From: Rhodotorula mucilaginosa
Lineage: Eukaryota; Basidiomycota; Microbotryomycetes; Sporidiobolales; Sporidiobolaceae
DNA: 64,000 nucleotides
NCBI GenBank assembly: GCA_034406715.1
Contig: CP137870.1
Span: 62,001 to 126,000, forward strand
Reading direction: 5' to 3'
Below, piece by piece: positions 10,390-22,278 of this stretch. The notes under the pieces were generated by a model. The model searched no databases. It was not told where the DNA came from and worked only from the letters and a program-made list of their open reading frames with translations. A program made the translations under genes and the position numbers. Positions within the stretch are counted from its first letter, which is position 1. The number at the start of each line of letters is the position of its first letter.

Positions 10390-13275
10390 ATGAGTCAAGG
10401 CGGCGACGTGATTGCCGTGACGGGACTGCAACTGCGCACGGCGAGTCTGCAACCCGATCTCTGGCTCCGACCGGACAAGGACCAGCCGCTCGTCTGCTCG
10501 CTCCGAGTCGAGACGGCGATTCACCAAGAGGCAGACGCCGACAACCTGCTCAGCGAGTCGCTCAACTACGGCAGCATCACCAAGGCCATCGAGGCCCACG
10601 TCGCTCGCCTTGCGGAAGGAGCCAACCTCGCGCTCCCAGTCCTCGCCGAGAGCATCGCTCGCGTCGTCCTGTTCGAGTGCCACGCTCCCAACGTCACACT
10701 CGAGCTAGAGCGCCCCCGCGCACTCTTGACCGCAGCTGCCGTCGGCGTATCCATCCACCGCACCCGCGACGATTACGATCACGACGACCCTGCGCCACGC
10801 TTGAAACCGACCGCCTCGAACCCGGACCGCGACTCGCTCTACATCCGCCAACTCGAGAGGCACATCATCATCGGCTTGAACCCGGCAGAACGCCTCGACG
10901 AACAAAAAGTACTCGTCGACCTCGAATTCAGGCACGAGCCCGCTCCCCTTGACGACGACATGGCCATGGCGAGACCGGGATGGCAAGGTTGGCGTGGCGC
11001 CGTCAAGCGAGTCGAGCAGGTGCGCCCATTTGCGCTCTCGTCTAAGTTCCCTCGTTATACTCACCCAGTGCTAAACTCTCCGTGTCCCCTTTCCTGCAGC
11101 ACCTCTCGACCTCGAAACCGCTCACGATCGAGCACCTCGTCGTCTCCCTCGCTTCCATCATCCTCACCCCCTCGCAAGAAGGGCAAGGGCAGTGGAACGT
11201 CCCCCAGACGACGGTCCGAGTCTCGAAACCTTCGGCGCTCATGTTTGCGAAATACCCTTCCGTCAGCGTCACCCGCACGAGGGCCCACTTCCCCCATCTG
11301 CTAGCGTCGACAGGGACGGGCACCTTATCCACTGCGACGGGGGCCGCCTTTGTAGCGACCGGTGGCGTTTCACGAGGGATCGCCACGTCCGCCGCCACCT
11401 CATCGACAACAACAACGACAACGGCTCAAGACCCGACTTCGGCAGCATCTGCTACTCCTCCCCCTCCTCTTCCTCCGCAGCAATCAGAACCGTCGTCGTC
11501 GTCGTCGGATCGTTCCGCCACTGCTCGCCGCCGCCCGCTCTCGCTCTCAACGGCCTTCATCGGCCTCGGCACCAACCTCGGTTCGCGCCCTCACAATCTC
11601 AACGACGCCCTCACGCGACTCGACCGAGCTCTCCGCCAACATGAGGGACGAGTAGTCGAGACGAGTTGGATGTACGAGAGCGAGGCGATGTATCATGAAG
11701 AGCAGGACAAGTTCCTCAACGCAGCAGTCAAGGTGCGGCTCCCCTCGCCCCTCTCTCTTCTCTCGGAAGACTCTTTGTGCAGATAGAATTAATCCCAAGC
11801 GTTCTGTGCCGGGGTACAGATCGAAACGACTTTGACCCCAGTCCAACTCCTCGCCGTGTTGAAACACATCGAAGCCGAACTCGGACGCGATTTCAGCACG
11901 TTCCGGAACGGTCCGCGCGTGATCGACCTCGACCTCCTCTTGTACGACGATCTCGCGTTCGACTCGCGCCGCGACCCACAGTCGGAGGAGGGCGAGAACG
12001 ACGATGGGGAGAGGGAGAAGAGGTGGCTCAAGGTGCCGCATCAGTCGATTCAGGAGAGGGAGTTTGTCCTCAAGCCTTTAGTCGAGTATGTCTATCCCTT
12101 TTCTTTTTTTCTGCTGATCCAGCAAAGAGGGACAGCGTTTCAATCAAGAAGGAGGAGTATATGCTGACCTCTCCTCTCGGCGCGACAGCCTCGCTCCGAC
12201 GCTCGTGCACCCCATCTTGGGCAAATCGACCGCTCAGCTCCTCGCCGACCTCATTGCGTCTCCGACGTTCCGCTCGACGGTCCATCGCGTCTTCCCCCTC
12301 TCGCAATCTCGAGTCCACCCCTATTCGCGCGCCTCGTCGTCACTCCCCGCTGCCGCCGGAACGAAGAAGAGCTTCAAAGACGACGACCTGCCGCACAAGA
12401 CCCTCATCATGAGTATCTTGAACGTCACGCCCGATTCTTTCTCGGATGGGGACGCCGCGCGCGCCACCGAGACCGAAGTCGCACTGGCGCAGGTCCGGGA
12501 GCACGTCGAGCTCGGAGCCGACATTGTCGATATCGGAGGGATGTCGACTCGCCCTTTCGCAGACGACATCACCTCGTCCGAGGAACAAGCTCGTGTCGTC
12601 CCCGTCGTGCAAGCCATTCGCGCCGCCTCCTCCTCGCCCACCCTGAACGAAACCGTCATCTCGATCGATACCTTCCGCCCCAGTGTCGCGCGAGCTGCAA
12701 TCGAAGCCGGAGCAGACGTAATCAACGACGTCTATGGCGGTCGAGAACCGGGCATGCTCGAAACGATGGCGGACCTCGCCTGCCCCGTCATCCTCATGCA
12801 TAGTCGCGGCACTCCGAGCACGATGACCTCCTTGACGGATTATTCTTCCGCCGATGGGGGTCTCGTCGACGGAGTGAGGCGCGAGATGGTCGAGATGGTG
12901 GAGAAGGCGCTGGCGGCTCGGGTCCGGAGATGGAACATCATCCTCGATCCCGGGTTCGGGTTCGCCAAAACCGGTCAGCAGAACCTCGTCCTCCTCCGCT
13001 CGCTCGACAAACTCTTCTCGTCGTCAGACCCGGACTCGGACTCGGGCTCGGGCCATGGAACGACCCTCAACGAGTACCCCGTCTTGATCGGCTTGTCGCG
13101 GAAAAAGTTCCTCGCGCCGGACAAGAAAGTGGCCAAGGAGCGGAGACTCGAGACGGCCGCGGCGGTCGCGTGTGCCATCGCCAGCGGGCGGTGCGAGATC
13201 GCCCGCGTGCACGATACGGCCGACGCGAGGGACGTCGCCGCGTTCGGAGACCGATTGCTCAATAGCAAAGAATGA
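10390..13275 (+). CDS. FOL1: Trifunctional folate synthesis protein (DHNA / HPPK / DHPS)
   Basis: Makes dihydropteroate through three successive activities: dihydroneopterin aldolase, hydroxymethyl-dihydropterin pyrophosphokinase and dihydropteroate synthase. Exons 10390-11019, 11100-11732, 11820-12085 and 12189-13275 keep frame and give 871 aa. The aldolase part holds two repeats (ITKAIEAHV...IARVVLFEC and ESRQ-like IRQLERHIIIGLNPAER...KVLVDLEF). The kinase part has FIGLGTNLGSRPHNL, ETSWMYESEAM, FLNAAVK and GPRVIDLDLLLYDD with VPHQSIQEREFVLKPL. The synthase part has SILNVTPDSFSDG, DIGGMSTRPFADD, VISIDTFRP, INDVYGG and VILMHSRGTP. The C-terminus has LIGLSRKKFL and a cofactor-site region ending RVHDTADARDVAAFGDRLL. 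DHPS is the sulfonamide target in fungi that depend on it. The start at 10390 is the first ATG in frame. Confidence 0.95.
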
Positions 13276-13334
13276 CCTCGGTCGCGGGGTGTTTGGCATT
13301 TTTCGAGAAAGTCCGTACCAGTCTTTACGTAGCC

Positions 13335-16300
13335 TCAACGTGCTTGTTGTACAGTAACCTCGCTTCTCCCAATTCGACGCGCTCTATAGTGAGGGATGAT
13401 TTTGTTCGTGTGCAAGAATCGGCTACTCGTCAGACATGCCACCCGTTGGATCGAGCGAAAAGAGCTCCTGTGTGATCGAAAGCGAGGGTCAGTACACGAT
13501 AGAGAGCGACGAAAGGGACGAAGACTTGCGATCAGGTACTCGTTGTACTGCCTACGAGCTTTGTCGCCGGCGTTGGTCTGCGGCAGCGTCGCATCCGAAC
13601 CCATGAGAGGGGTTCCGCCGTTCTGCGCAGCAGTGTCGTCTTTGCCGGACTGGTCGATGCCGCATTGGAGGTTGAGGAGAGCCTTCAGGTCGTCGAAATC
13701 GTAGTGGATCTTGTTCGCCCGCGCCAGCTCGAGCATGGTCTGCGGCCGCAGCGCAGGCATCGTTAGTAGAAGTTGCGAGGACATGGTCGCGAGGCATTTT
13801 GCGGACTCACCTTGGGTCCTTGCTCGAAAAGCTCCCAGAATCGTCGACTACGGTCAAAGTTGACCTGCAGCGGTTCGTCACCGAGGGTCTTCAGGTTCTG
13901 CTGCAACGCAAGGATGTTGCGAAGCATCTTGTGTTGGCCGAACCCGTTCGCGAGTCGGATGTGTCGCGCGTTGCGGATCAAGAGGTCGTCCATGAGTGGC
14001 GAGAGACCCTCGAACACGAATCTAAACGGCCGAGGCGAGTTTGTCAGTGAAGTCGAAACACAAACTCGGATCTGCAGACGTAGACTGACCTTCGAGACCG
14101 CGGCATGAGCGCATGCCCTACGAGCTCGTCGCACTCGGCGAGGTCGCTGTTCAGGTCGACGACACTCGGATCCGGCTCGAGGATGTCCTCTTGCAGCTGG
14201 TACACGCCGTCGCGAGTGGCCTTGTCGAGGTAGTGCATCGTCCTCAGACGGAGCTCGAGACGCAGCGTAAATAAGACCATGTCTGCGAGTTGCTGGTACG
14301 AGTCGATCAGAGCGTCAAAGGGCCTGCACGAGTGAGCGTGTCAGGCCAGTGTGTCTTCGGGGATCGCAAGCACCGGTGCTCACTTTGCCATCTCGTTCGT
14401 CAAAGGCAGGACAAAGTCTGCCGGTCGCGTGTCGTGCTCGCCATCGTCGCCGTGACCGCTCACCGTCGACTGGGCGGTGTCTGTGCTAGCGTTCGAGTAG
14501 ATGCTGTCGCGCAAGCCAGCTGCGCTCGATGAGGAAGGGTCGGCGAAGCCAGATGAACCACCCGGAGCTGACCGCAATGAGGCAACGTGACCAGCGAACC
14601 AGATCTTTCGACCTCACGATTCGGTCAGCAGAAGGTAAAGCGACCCGGTGGAAAGGAGCAGAGGCTCACCAGGCTCGAATGCAGAGTCGCCAACCCTCCG
14701 AGCTTCTTTGTCGGCTGGATCAGGTCGGCTTCCTGCACGGCCCGGTTGCCTTTCCGTTCGAGCTCGATCTTGGTCTCGCGCGAGAGCAAGGCTGGAACGG
14801 ACTTCGGATCGGTTTCCTGCACGCACGACAGAATCAGTTCTGTTGCTGATACCGCGCGATAGTCGGTAAACTTACCAGCGCATTCTTGAGCTCGATAAGG
14901 CAGGCATGGAGTTCCGGGCTATCGACCCAGACAGCGGCCGTTCGGAGGCTGCCGAGTTGCAAGTCCTGAGCGGATCGGACCGTCGCCGACTCGGGAGACT
15001 CGCTTCCGGCGAGGTCTGCAAAGACTCGCGGCTTCAGCGGAGGCAAGAAGGGAGAGAAAAAGAGGAGGACCTGTCGCTCACCTCGGAACCGTTCGAGGCA
15101 ACACTGGTAGAACTGATGCGTCACTCCGACAATCAGCTGCGAGTAGTTCTCGCGGTGGAAGGGCGTCGAGCGAAGCATCGAGCACAGGGACGAGATCAGG
15201 TTGATCAAGTTTGAGACCGACTGGAAAGGTCGACCGAGGTCAGCGTTGTTCTGCCGGGATAGTCCGTGGCGAGACTCACTCTCGCGATGGGGACAGACGA
15301 GAAGCGTTTGTAGTTCGGATCGTCCTGGAAGGCGTCCATACCACCGACCGCCTGCTGGAACGCTTGCGCGACTTTTTCTTCCAGTTGGGGAAGGTACGTG
15401 CGCAGGACAAAGTCGTCGAGGAAGCCTCCAAAGCCGGTACTCGCGTCAACCTCGTCGTCGGCGATCAAACCGCCCGGCATGATCTCCTTGATCCGCTCGA
15501 GGAACGCCAGCGTAGGTCCAAACAGGACCGAGACGTTAAAGGCATCCGAAGGGACGAGGGCTTTGTGCGTGCCGTTGAGGCCGAAGGAGCGACTGCCGCC
15601 GCCGGCAGAAGAAGCAACGATGAGCGCCGAGGTTGTCGTCGTCGAAAGCGCCGCGTCCGTAAGCAGGCCCGGGACCGCTTCTTTGATCGCGGCGTTCAGC
15701 GAGGCCTCTTGCATCTGCAAAAGCTTGTGCGATCCTTGCAAATCGGTATCGGCGAAGCGGAAGATTTGCTGCGTGTCCGGGACTGGGTCAATCACCTCTG
15801 CGAAGCGTGCCGGGGAGTAGTTGGACCCTTTGCCCGCACCTTTGAGCCATCACGGGGCCGAGGGAGCCGAAGGACCTCGTTGACGCTGACGATCGGATTC
15901 CGAGACGTGACCGCTCCGTCCTGCTCGTCGGTGAGGTAGTCGTGCAGCAGGGCGCGAACCTACAGGCGACAGTCGCGTGGGTCAGAGGAGAAGACGACGA
16001 GCCGTGCCAAGGGTCAGGGAGACGCACTTCTTGCTGCAGAGGTCGCCACAGATCGAGCAAGGAGAACAAAAAGTTGCCAGAGCTCGACTTGAGCAGAGCC
16101 GCCTCCTTGAAGTCTCGTCGCTGTACGAGAGCAGCCCAGTCACGATGAGATCAGCGCCGTGATGACAAGGAAAAAAACCGTGATCTCATCGGCGAGATCT
16201 TGTTTTGCTGGCCGGCGTGCGTACCTCTGCGATCCGTCCGGCGACCTCGTACGCGACGCGGAAGCCCTGCAAAACCGCGTCGAGTTTGCTATACAGGGTC

Positions 16301-19230
16301 CAGAACAAGTCGCGCAGCGTCTCGACGCTATTCGCGAGTCCGCTCGTCTCGCTCGGCGTCAGGCGCAACAGCGCTGCAACGCCGTCGGTCGCGAACGCGC
16401 CCGAGATGGCCGAGAGAGAAGATGCGATGCTGATACCGTTTACGGCATGGGCGGACGAGAGGGTGGGCTGGTTCGGATCGGGCGAGGGGGGCACGTAGAG
16501 GTTCGAAACGGGTCGGATTCCCGAACCGCCGCCGCCGCCGCCGATCATCGAGCTGGCAAAAGTCCTGTTGGAGTCGTTCCTGTTGACGACGAGCGCACCC
16601 AATCCACGATGTCAGACGGGAGTCGAGAGATGGGGGCGTGGACCAGTCGCGGAGGACAGACAGGCAGGCAGGACAGGACAGGAAGGGGGGGGAGAGAAAA
16701 GGGCAGCAGCACAACTTGCCGTTCTTCAACCTCTTCAATCGTCGCCTCGACCAAGGCAAACAACTCTCCCTGGATCCTCTGCCCGACCGCGTCGAGCGCG
16801 TAGCCGAGTTTCCCCAACGCCGCGAGCGCCTCGAGCAACATCTCGATGTACGCGAACGAGTCCACCTCGGGGTTCGGTCTGCTCCTCCTCTGCTGCTGCT
16901 GCCGCGTCGCCGAGGAGGTGCCGTCCTTGTCCTTGTCCGCGCCACCTCCACCTCCGAAGCCGTCCAACCCGTCCGCGATGTTCTCGTCCTCATTCGCACC
17001 ATTCGCAGAATCCGCGCCACCCCCCGCAACCCCAAACACCTCTCCTGCAGCTGGTTCGACGAGCAATTCCTCCAATGTCTCATCGACAGTCGGGTCCGCC
17101 GCCGCCCCGGCCGGTTTCAGCGCCAAGTTCTGCAAGAAGCGTTGTAGTTTCGACATGCGCGGGAGTCGAGCGGTCGAACGACCGGGGAGGAAGAAGGCTT
17201 GAGGAGATTCGCTGTCGTTTGATGACGAAAGCGAGGGGTAGTAGGGGTCGGTGGCGTCGTCGCCAAAGTCGACTACTGGGACTACAGGGACGGAGCAAGA
17301 GCGATGAGACCGGAGCAGGAAAAGGAGCAGTCTAGGCAAAGAGAGCTGGGACACTTACGAGAGGTCTGACCGCGCGTGTAGCTGCGCCATCGCACGTCGG
17401 TATAGAACGACTTGAGGTACAAGTGGTTGTGCAACTCTTCGATCAGAATCTCCAACACGACCTGCCGGGGGTGCACATCTTTCTTCAGTAAGAATGCCGG
17501 GCAGAAATCCTCGAGTCGGCAGGGCAGAGGGAGTGCATAAGAAGGAGGGAGAGACAGCCGAAGAACGCACCCCTTCCTGCGCGATCGCCCACGCCCTCAA
17601 GTCGCTCAACGCGCCGACCTCGAGCAGTTCGGGTTTCCGGAGGGCCTTGTTACATCTCACGAGGAGGACGACGGCGCTCAGGAACCGTTTCTCCGAGAGG
17701 AGGGTCTCGAGCGAGGGGGGCAGGCGGAGGAGGGATTCGCTGTCCCAAAGGAATGGAGGGAGTGGTGGGAGTCGTGAGTGAGTGAGCATACCGTCCTCCG
17801 AGTCTTGAAAGAAATTCCCTTTGTGACCGGGAAGGGAAGCACATATTCGTGGGGGGGAAGAACTGAGAGAGAAAGAGAGGGGCGACTCACATCTCGTCCA
17901 AGAGGGACCCCATCTCTTCCAGCATCCCCAACCTCGCATACATACCCGCCAACCCCCCTTCCTTGGCGCCCAACTGGCCCTCCAACCTCTCGCGCGTAGT
18001 AACCAACCCGGTCCTCATCCCTCCGACCAATTTCTGCGCCTGCGTCAACGTCGAGAGGGTCGCGTTGTGAGTCGAGATGGAGGTTTCGTACGCTCGGTAG
18101 GCGTCCACTCCTCCCGATCCCGATTCCGAGGTGGTAGAGGGGGGGTTCATGCGAGGCGAGAGGGTCGACTTGATCGCGTTGTCGAGTTCGGCTTTCAAGC
18201 GGAGAAAAGAAGTCAGGTTCTGCCGCTTCTTCGGTCGGTGCGAGGAGGCGGAGGAAGTAGGGGCGTGATCGTCGCCTGCTGCTCGGGCTGATCGTTCCCG
18301 GTCTGGTTCGAGCAATTCAAGCGCGAGCGAGACAGGATCAAACGCCAGATCCGCCTCCTCCTCCCCCTCCCCACCGTGCACTGTCGCTGCGAGACTCGTC
18401 CCCCGAACGAGGTTCGGCCATTCCTCTTGGACTTTTCGCAGGACTTGGTCCACTTGTCGGAATGCCGGAGTATCGGGGTACTCGGTCGGGTTCAGGACTT
18501 TTCTCGTGTTGGTGGTGGTCGTGGTGGTTGTGGTGGTTGTGGTGGTGGTGGTGGGTGAGTCCAGTGGTGGCGGTCCCGTTCCGTCACCGGACCTTTCATC
18601 GCCGCCCCTTCGACCCTCGGCGGCGGTGGCGGCGCGTTTCTTTCCCGCGGTCGAGAACGCCGAGATTGCGTTCTGCACCGCAGCGGGAACCGGTGCTCTT
18701 GTCGTTGTTGTCGTGGGCGAACCGCCGCCGTCTCTTCGTGGTTGTTGTTGTCGAGCGTGCGACGGTCTCCTTGACGGGGACCCTGCCCGGGACGACGTCG
18801 GCGAGGACGAAGCACTCATGGATGCCTCTTCTTCTTCATCCTGGTCGATGTTTCCGCCGTCTCGGCGTGGTGGTGGTGGAGGTCGAGAGGAGGAGGGACC
18901 CGAAGGTCGGGGCGCAAAGTGGATCGAAGACGAGGTTGACGCGCCGAGGTCGGGGGTCATCATGATGGGCGAGTCCATCGTCGGAGTGCCGTTGACAGCA
19001 TACCCTCTCAGTTGATCCATCATGCGCTGGTTCTTCCCGCCTCCGCCGCCGAGTGCGGGGTTGGGAGAGGCAGTAGCGCCTACTGGCGGTCTCCTCTGTG
19101 ATCGCTCTGGCCTCGCTGGCGGTGGTGGTGGTGCGTGGTGGTGCAGATGCGACTCGGATGAGCCGATGGAAGACGTCGAGGCGTGCCCTCCTCTTTCTCT
19201 TCGGGGCGGTGCTGGTGGTGGTTGCGCCAT
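13335..19230 (-). CDS. SEC8: Exocyst complex subunit Sec8
   Basis: Subunit of the octameric exocyst, which tethers secretory vesicles at the plasma membrane. The start at 19230 (MAQPPPAPPRRER) opens a long Pro/Ser-rich, probably disordered N-terminus with a 14-Thr run coded by ACC-type repeats near 18500-18550. The conserved Sec8 core begins at about 18450: RKVQEEWPNLV, FDPVSLALELLEPDRE, LTSFLRLKAELDNAIKS, YRAYETSISTHN. It continues with VDSFAYIEMLLEALAALGKL and VEATIEEVEER near 16730-16900, which matches fungal Sec8. The C-terminal part includes FEGLSPLMDDLLIRNARHI, NGFGQHKMLRNILALQQNL and FDRSRRFWELFEQGPK joined to TMLELARANKIHYDFDDL. There are many introns and I did not fix them all. The stop is uncertain: an intron with donor near 13547 would end the protein near 13423 rather than 13335. 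It is divergent from the PTH gene. Confidence 0.85.
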
Positions 19231-19881
19231 TGTTCAAATCGATTCTTAGCTTGTGTTCCAGCCCCAGCGGCTCCCCGTCGAGCGTCGAGTCGAGAGCGCC
19301 GAGGACGAGAGGACGAGACCAAGGTGGGGCGCAAACACGACTTTGCGATGGCTAGCTCGAGCGGCGGGTGAGTCTAGCTCGGCAGTAGCAGCTCCGTATC
19401 GAATCTGACGCCCGTCCGAGCGCTTCCCGTTCAAGCTGCTGTCAAGCGAGAGTTGGAGAAAGACAGCGGACGCTCTTTCAGCTCTCGATTGGACCGCAGC
19501 GCACACTCGAGCATCGCGAGGTCGGATTGTCTATTGCGATTGCGCACTGTATTCATTCGGCGGCACTCGAGAACGGTACATACTCGCTCATTCCCTCGTC
19601 GAGGCCAAGCACGCGACACCGAGTCTCTCCTTCCGAGCTGCCGTCAGTATGTACTCTGTCGAACATACGCTATGGATGGCGGAATACTGACAAGCAAGAA
19701 TTATATGGCCACAGCATCGCGACCCAGACTCGCTCGCGTCAGCCAACATCAAGTCGAACCCTCTGTTTGTTTGTTTGAACCGCCTCAACTTTCGCGTCCG
19801 TCGCGGCAATCCATTCCGGCATATCATATCACCCCATCCCGAACTCGCTCTTCAAGCTTCAGACCCGTACGCCGAACAGCT
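19231..19881. other. Divergent intergenic region, SEC8 / PTH1
   Basis: 650 bp between two divergent start codons. Open frames here cross both strands without any recognisable domain. It should hold both promoters; I could not name a specific site. Confidence 0.5.
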
Positions 19882-20795
19882 ATGCCCCCCGCGCTGTCGC
19901 AAGGCGCAGTCCGACGCCTCCTCGTCGCCGGACTCGGCAACGCCACTCACCCCCTCACCCGCCACTCGGTCAGCCTTCAATCAATGGTTCTCTCCCCCCC
20001 TCCGGCGCGCCGGGCGAAAGTGCACTGACCCAAACTGACCCATTCGGTATGTTGGCGCCCGTACGTGCACAGGTTGGCCAACTCTTGCTCAAGAACCTCG
20101 CCCTCCGAGCCTGCGCCGACCCGTCTCACCTCTCGGGAACTCCTCGTTTCGAAACCGCCCGCGTCGCAGCAGCAGGCCGGCAGCAGCACGCCTACCTCGT
20201 CACCCAGATCACGCTCCGAGCACCCGCAACGGAGGAGGAGGTGGACTCGAGACCGCTCGAGATCTCGTTCGTGATCCCGAAAGCCGCCATGAATATCAAC
20301 GGTCCGACGGTGGCGGCCGCGTTTGAGAAACTCGTCCCTCCCGCCGATCGACTCGACAAACCACGACGATCCCAGTCGCCTCCTTCACCTACACCACCTC
20401 TCGAGGAACCACCCGACGCCGGCTCCGGCAGAAGAAGAGGATCAAAAAAGGGACCCGCCAAGGCCAAAATAGACCTCTTGCGCCTCGTCACCCTCCAAGA
20501 CGACCTCGACCTGTCCCCCTCCACGCTCAAATACCAACCCGGCGGCGGTCCGCGAGGGCACAACGGCGTCCGGTCCGTCTCCCAGTCGCTCAACTCTCCC
20601 AAGTATCACAGGTTATGGATCGGGATTGGGAGACCGGACCAGAGGGGGGAGGTGGCGAGGTATGTGTTGAGTCCGATGGGGAGGGAAGAGGTGCAGAAGT
20701 GCGAGTTTGATGAGGAACGGGGCAAAGGAGGAGAGGTGCTGGAACGAGCCTGGAAGGAGATACTGCGGATCGGGTTTGAAGACGGCGAGCCTTGA
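19882..20795 (+). CDS. PTH1: Peptidyl-tRNA hydrolase (Pth1 family)
   Basis: Cleaves peptidyl-tRNA released by stalled ribosomes; the bacterial-type Pth1 of fungi is usually mitochondrial. Exons 19882-19968 and 20073-20795 give 269 aa. The first exon has LLVAGLGNATHPLTRHS, continuing into VGQLLLKNLALRA, which is the family LxxGLGNPG...TRHNVG block. Later parts have VIPKAAMNINGPTVAAAFEKL (the PxTyMNxSG-like motif) and VTLQDDLDL with PGGGPRGHNGVRSVSQSL, the HNGLRS block that includes the catalytic-site neighbourhood. IGIGRPDQRGEVARYVLSPM completes the fold. A Lys-rich insertion (about 20340-20470) is absent from bacterial enzymes. An MPPALSQGAVRR start could be a weak mitochondrial presequence (inference). 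Confidence 0.92.
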
Positions 20796-21067
20796 TCGCG
20801 GCGGCGGTAGACTGGCGACCATTTTTACCCTTGACCCGTACGATTACGTGTGCGCCTCCGAGCTACAATACAGGCCAACATCGTTGTGCCAGGGCCTTTT
20901 CATTCACTTTCTTTTGCCGCTGCCGCCGCTAGCGCTGCCTGTTGGCTCGGCCATCGCTGTCGGCAGTTCCGCGCGGGGTTCGTTCGGCTTCCCCTCTTCG
21001 CCGCTCAGGTTGTGGAGCTTACTGTAACGACCTGCTCGTCGTTCTAGAATATACACACGCGCGAGGG

Positions 21068-22187
21068 ATGGCTGCTGCTGCTCGGTCTACGATGAAGCGC
21101 ATCTCGACGGCAGTGTACCTCTCTGAACCAGCTGCGTCGACCGGTCCAGGTGCTGTGTCGGCTAAAGGGACAACGCAAGGACCGGGCGTAGTGTTGCTCT
21201 GCGCATGGATGGGCGTGAGTCCCCGTACGACGTTCCCCTTTCCATGTCTAGGCTAATGACTCTTGTTCGACAGGCCCAACTCAAGCACGCGGAAAAGTAC
21301 GTCGATGCGTACCGCAAACTCGTCAGTCTCTCTCTTCAGCCTACTATGGACGAATCCTATACATGGCTCAACCTAACTCGCTCATTACGTGCCGCCACAG
21401 TACCCCAACACGACCGTCGTGCTGGTCCGTTCGAACCCGATCGATTTCTTCCGCCGCGCTCGCTTCGTCGAGGCGATCCAACCCGCCGCCGACCTCTTGC
21501 GCGCGCGCGTCAATGGCCTCGCCGGTCCCAAGAGTGACTTGCTCGTGCACACACTCTCGAACGGTGGATGCTTGACGTTGCAAGAACTGAACGAGCAACT
21601 CCTTCGTCGTCCGGGGGCGGCGACGGGGGTGGCGACGACGCGAGGGATCCCGGCGCGGGCGTTCATCTTTGATTCGTGTCCCGGGTTGTCGACTCTGAAG
21701 TCGACGATCCGAGCCTTCTCGGCGGGGATCCGGAACCCCGTCGTCAAGTACCCGGCCGTGGCGGCGATCACGCTCATGTACGGTGTCCTCCGACTCTGGA
21801 GCATGTGAGTGCCCTCCCCATCAGCCCTTAACATTTATCACAAGAGGCCCCTCGAATTTGCTCATCCTCTCGCACGTGCGCAGGATCCGCCGACAACCAG
21901 GCACTCTCGCTCGCATCTCGGCCTATCTCAACTCGCCCTCCTCGCTCCCTCCCGTCCCGCGCCTGTACCTCTACTCCCCCATCGACGAACTCATCCCCCC
22001 GGAAGACGTAGAACGCCACGCCGCGCAAGCCAAGACCGAAGCCGGCGTGACCGACATCCGGATGGAAAAGTTTGAGAACAGTCCGCACGTCGCGCATGCG
22101 AGGACGGATCCGGAGCGGTATTGGAGCGCGGTCAAACGGGTGTGGGACGAGGCGGGGGAACAGAAAAAGGCAGAGCAGCAGGGATAG
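21068..22187 (+). CDS. TMEM53 / DUF829 family protein
   Basis: Alpha/beta-hydrolase-like family that includes animal TMEM53 and fungal PaxU-like proteins; the biochemical role is not established. Exons 21068-21214, 21274-21321, 21401-21804 and 21884-22187 sum to 300 aa. Seen: a VVLLCAWMG strand followed by AQLKHAEKYVDAYRKLYPNT, then VVLVRSNPIDFFRR, LLVHTLSNGGCLTL (nucleophile-elbow-like S-N-G-G), FIFDSCPGL, and near the end RLYLYSPIDELIPPEDVERHA and FENSPHVAHARTDPERYW. The last carries the conserved D-E and H positions of the family. A hydrophobic stretch YPAVAAITLMYGVLRLW may be membrane-associated. It converges with the CAP gene, with about 90 bp between the stops. Confidence 0.82.
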
Positions 22188-22278
22188 ATACTATATTGTT
22201 ACAACACGGCGTGCGAACGACAACATTCACGGCGGCAAGACATTCTCTCGGAAGTACTTGTTTTCGCTTCCCACCATG

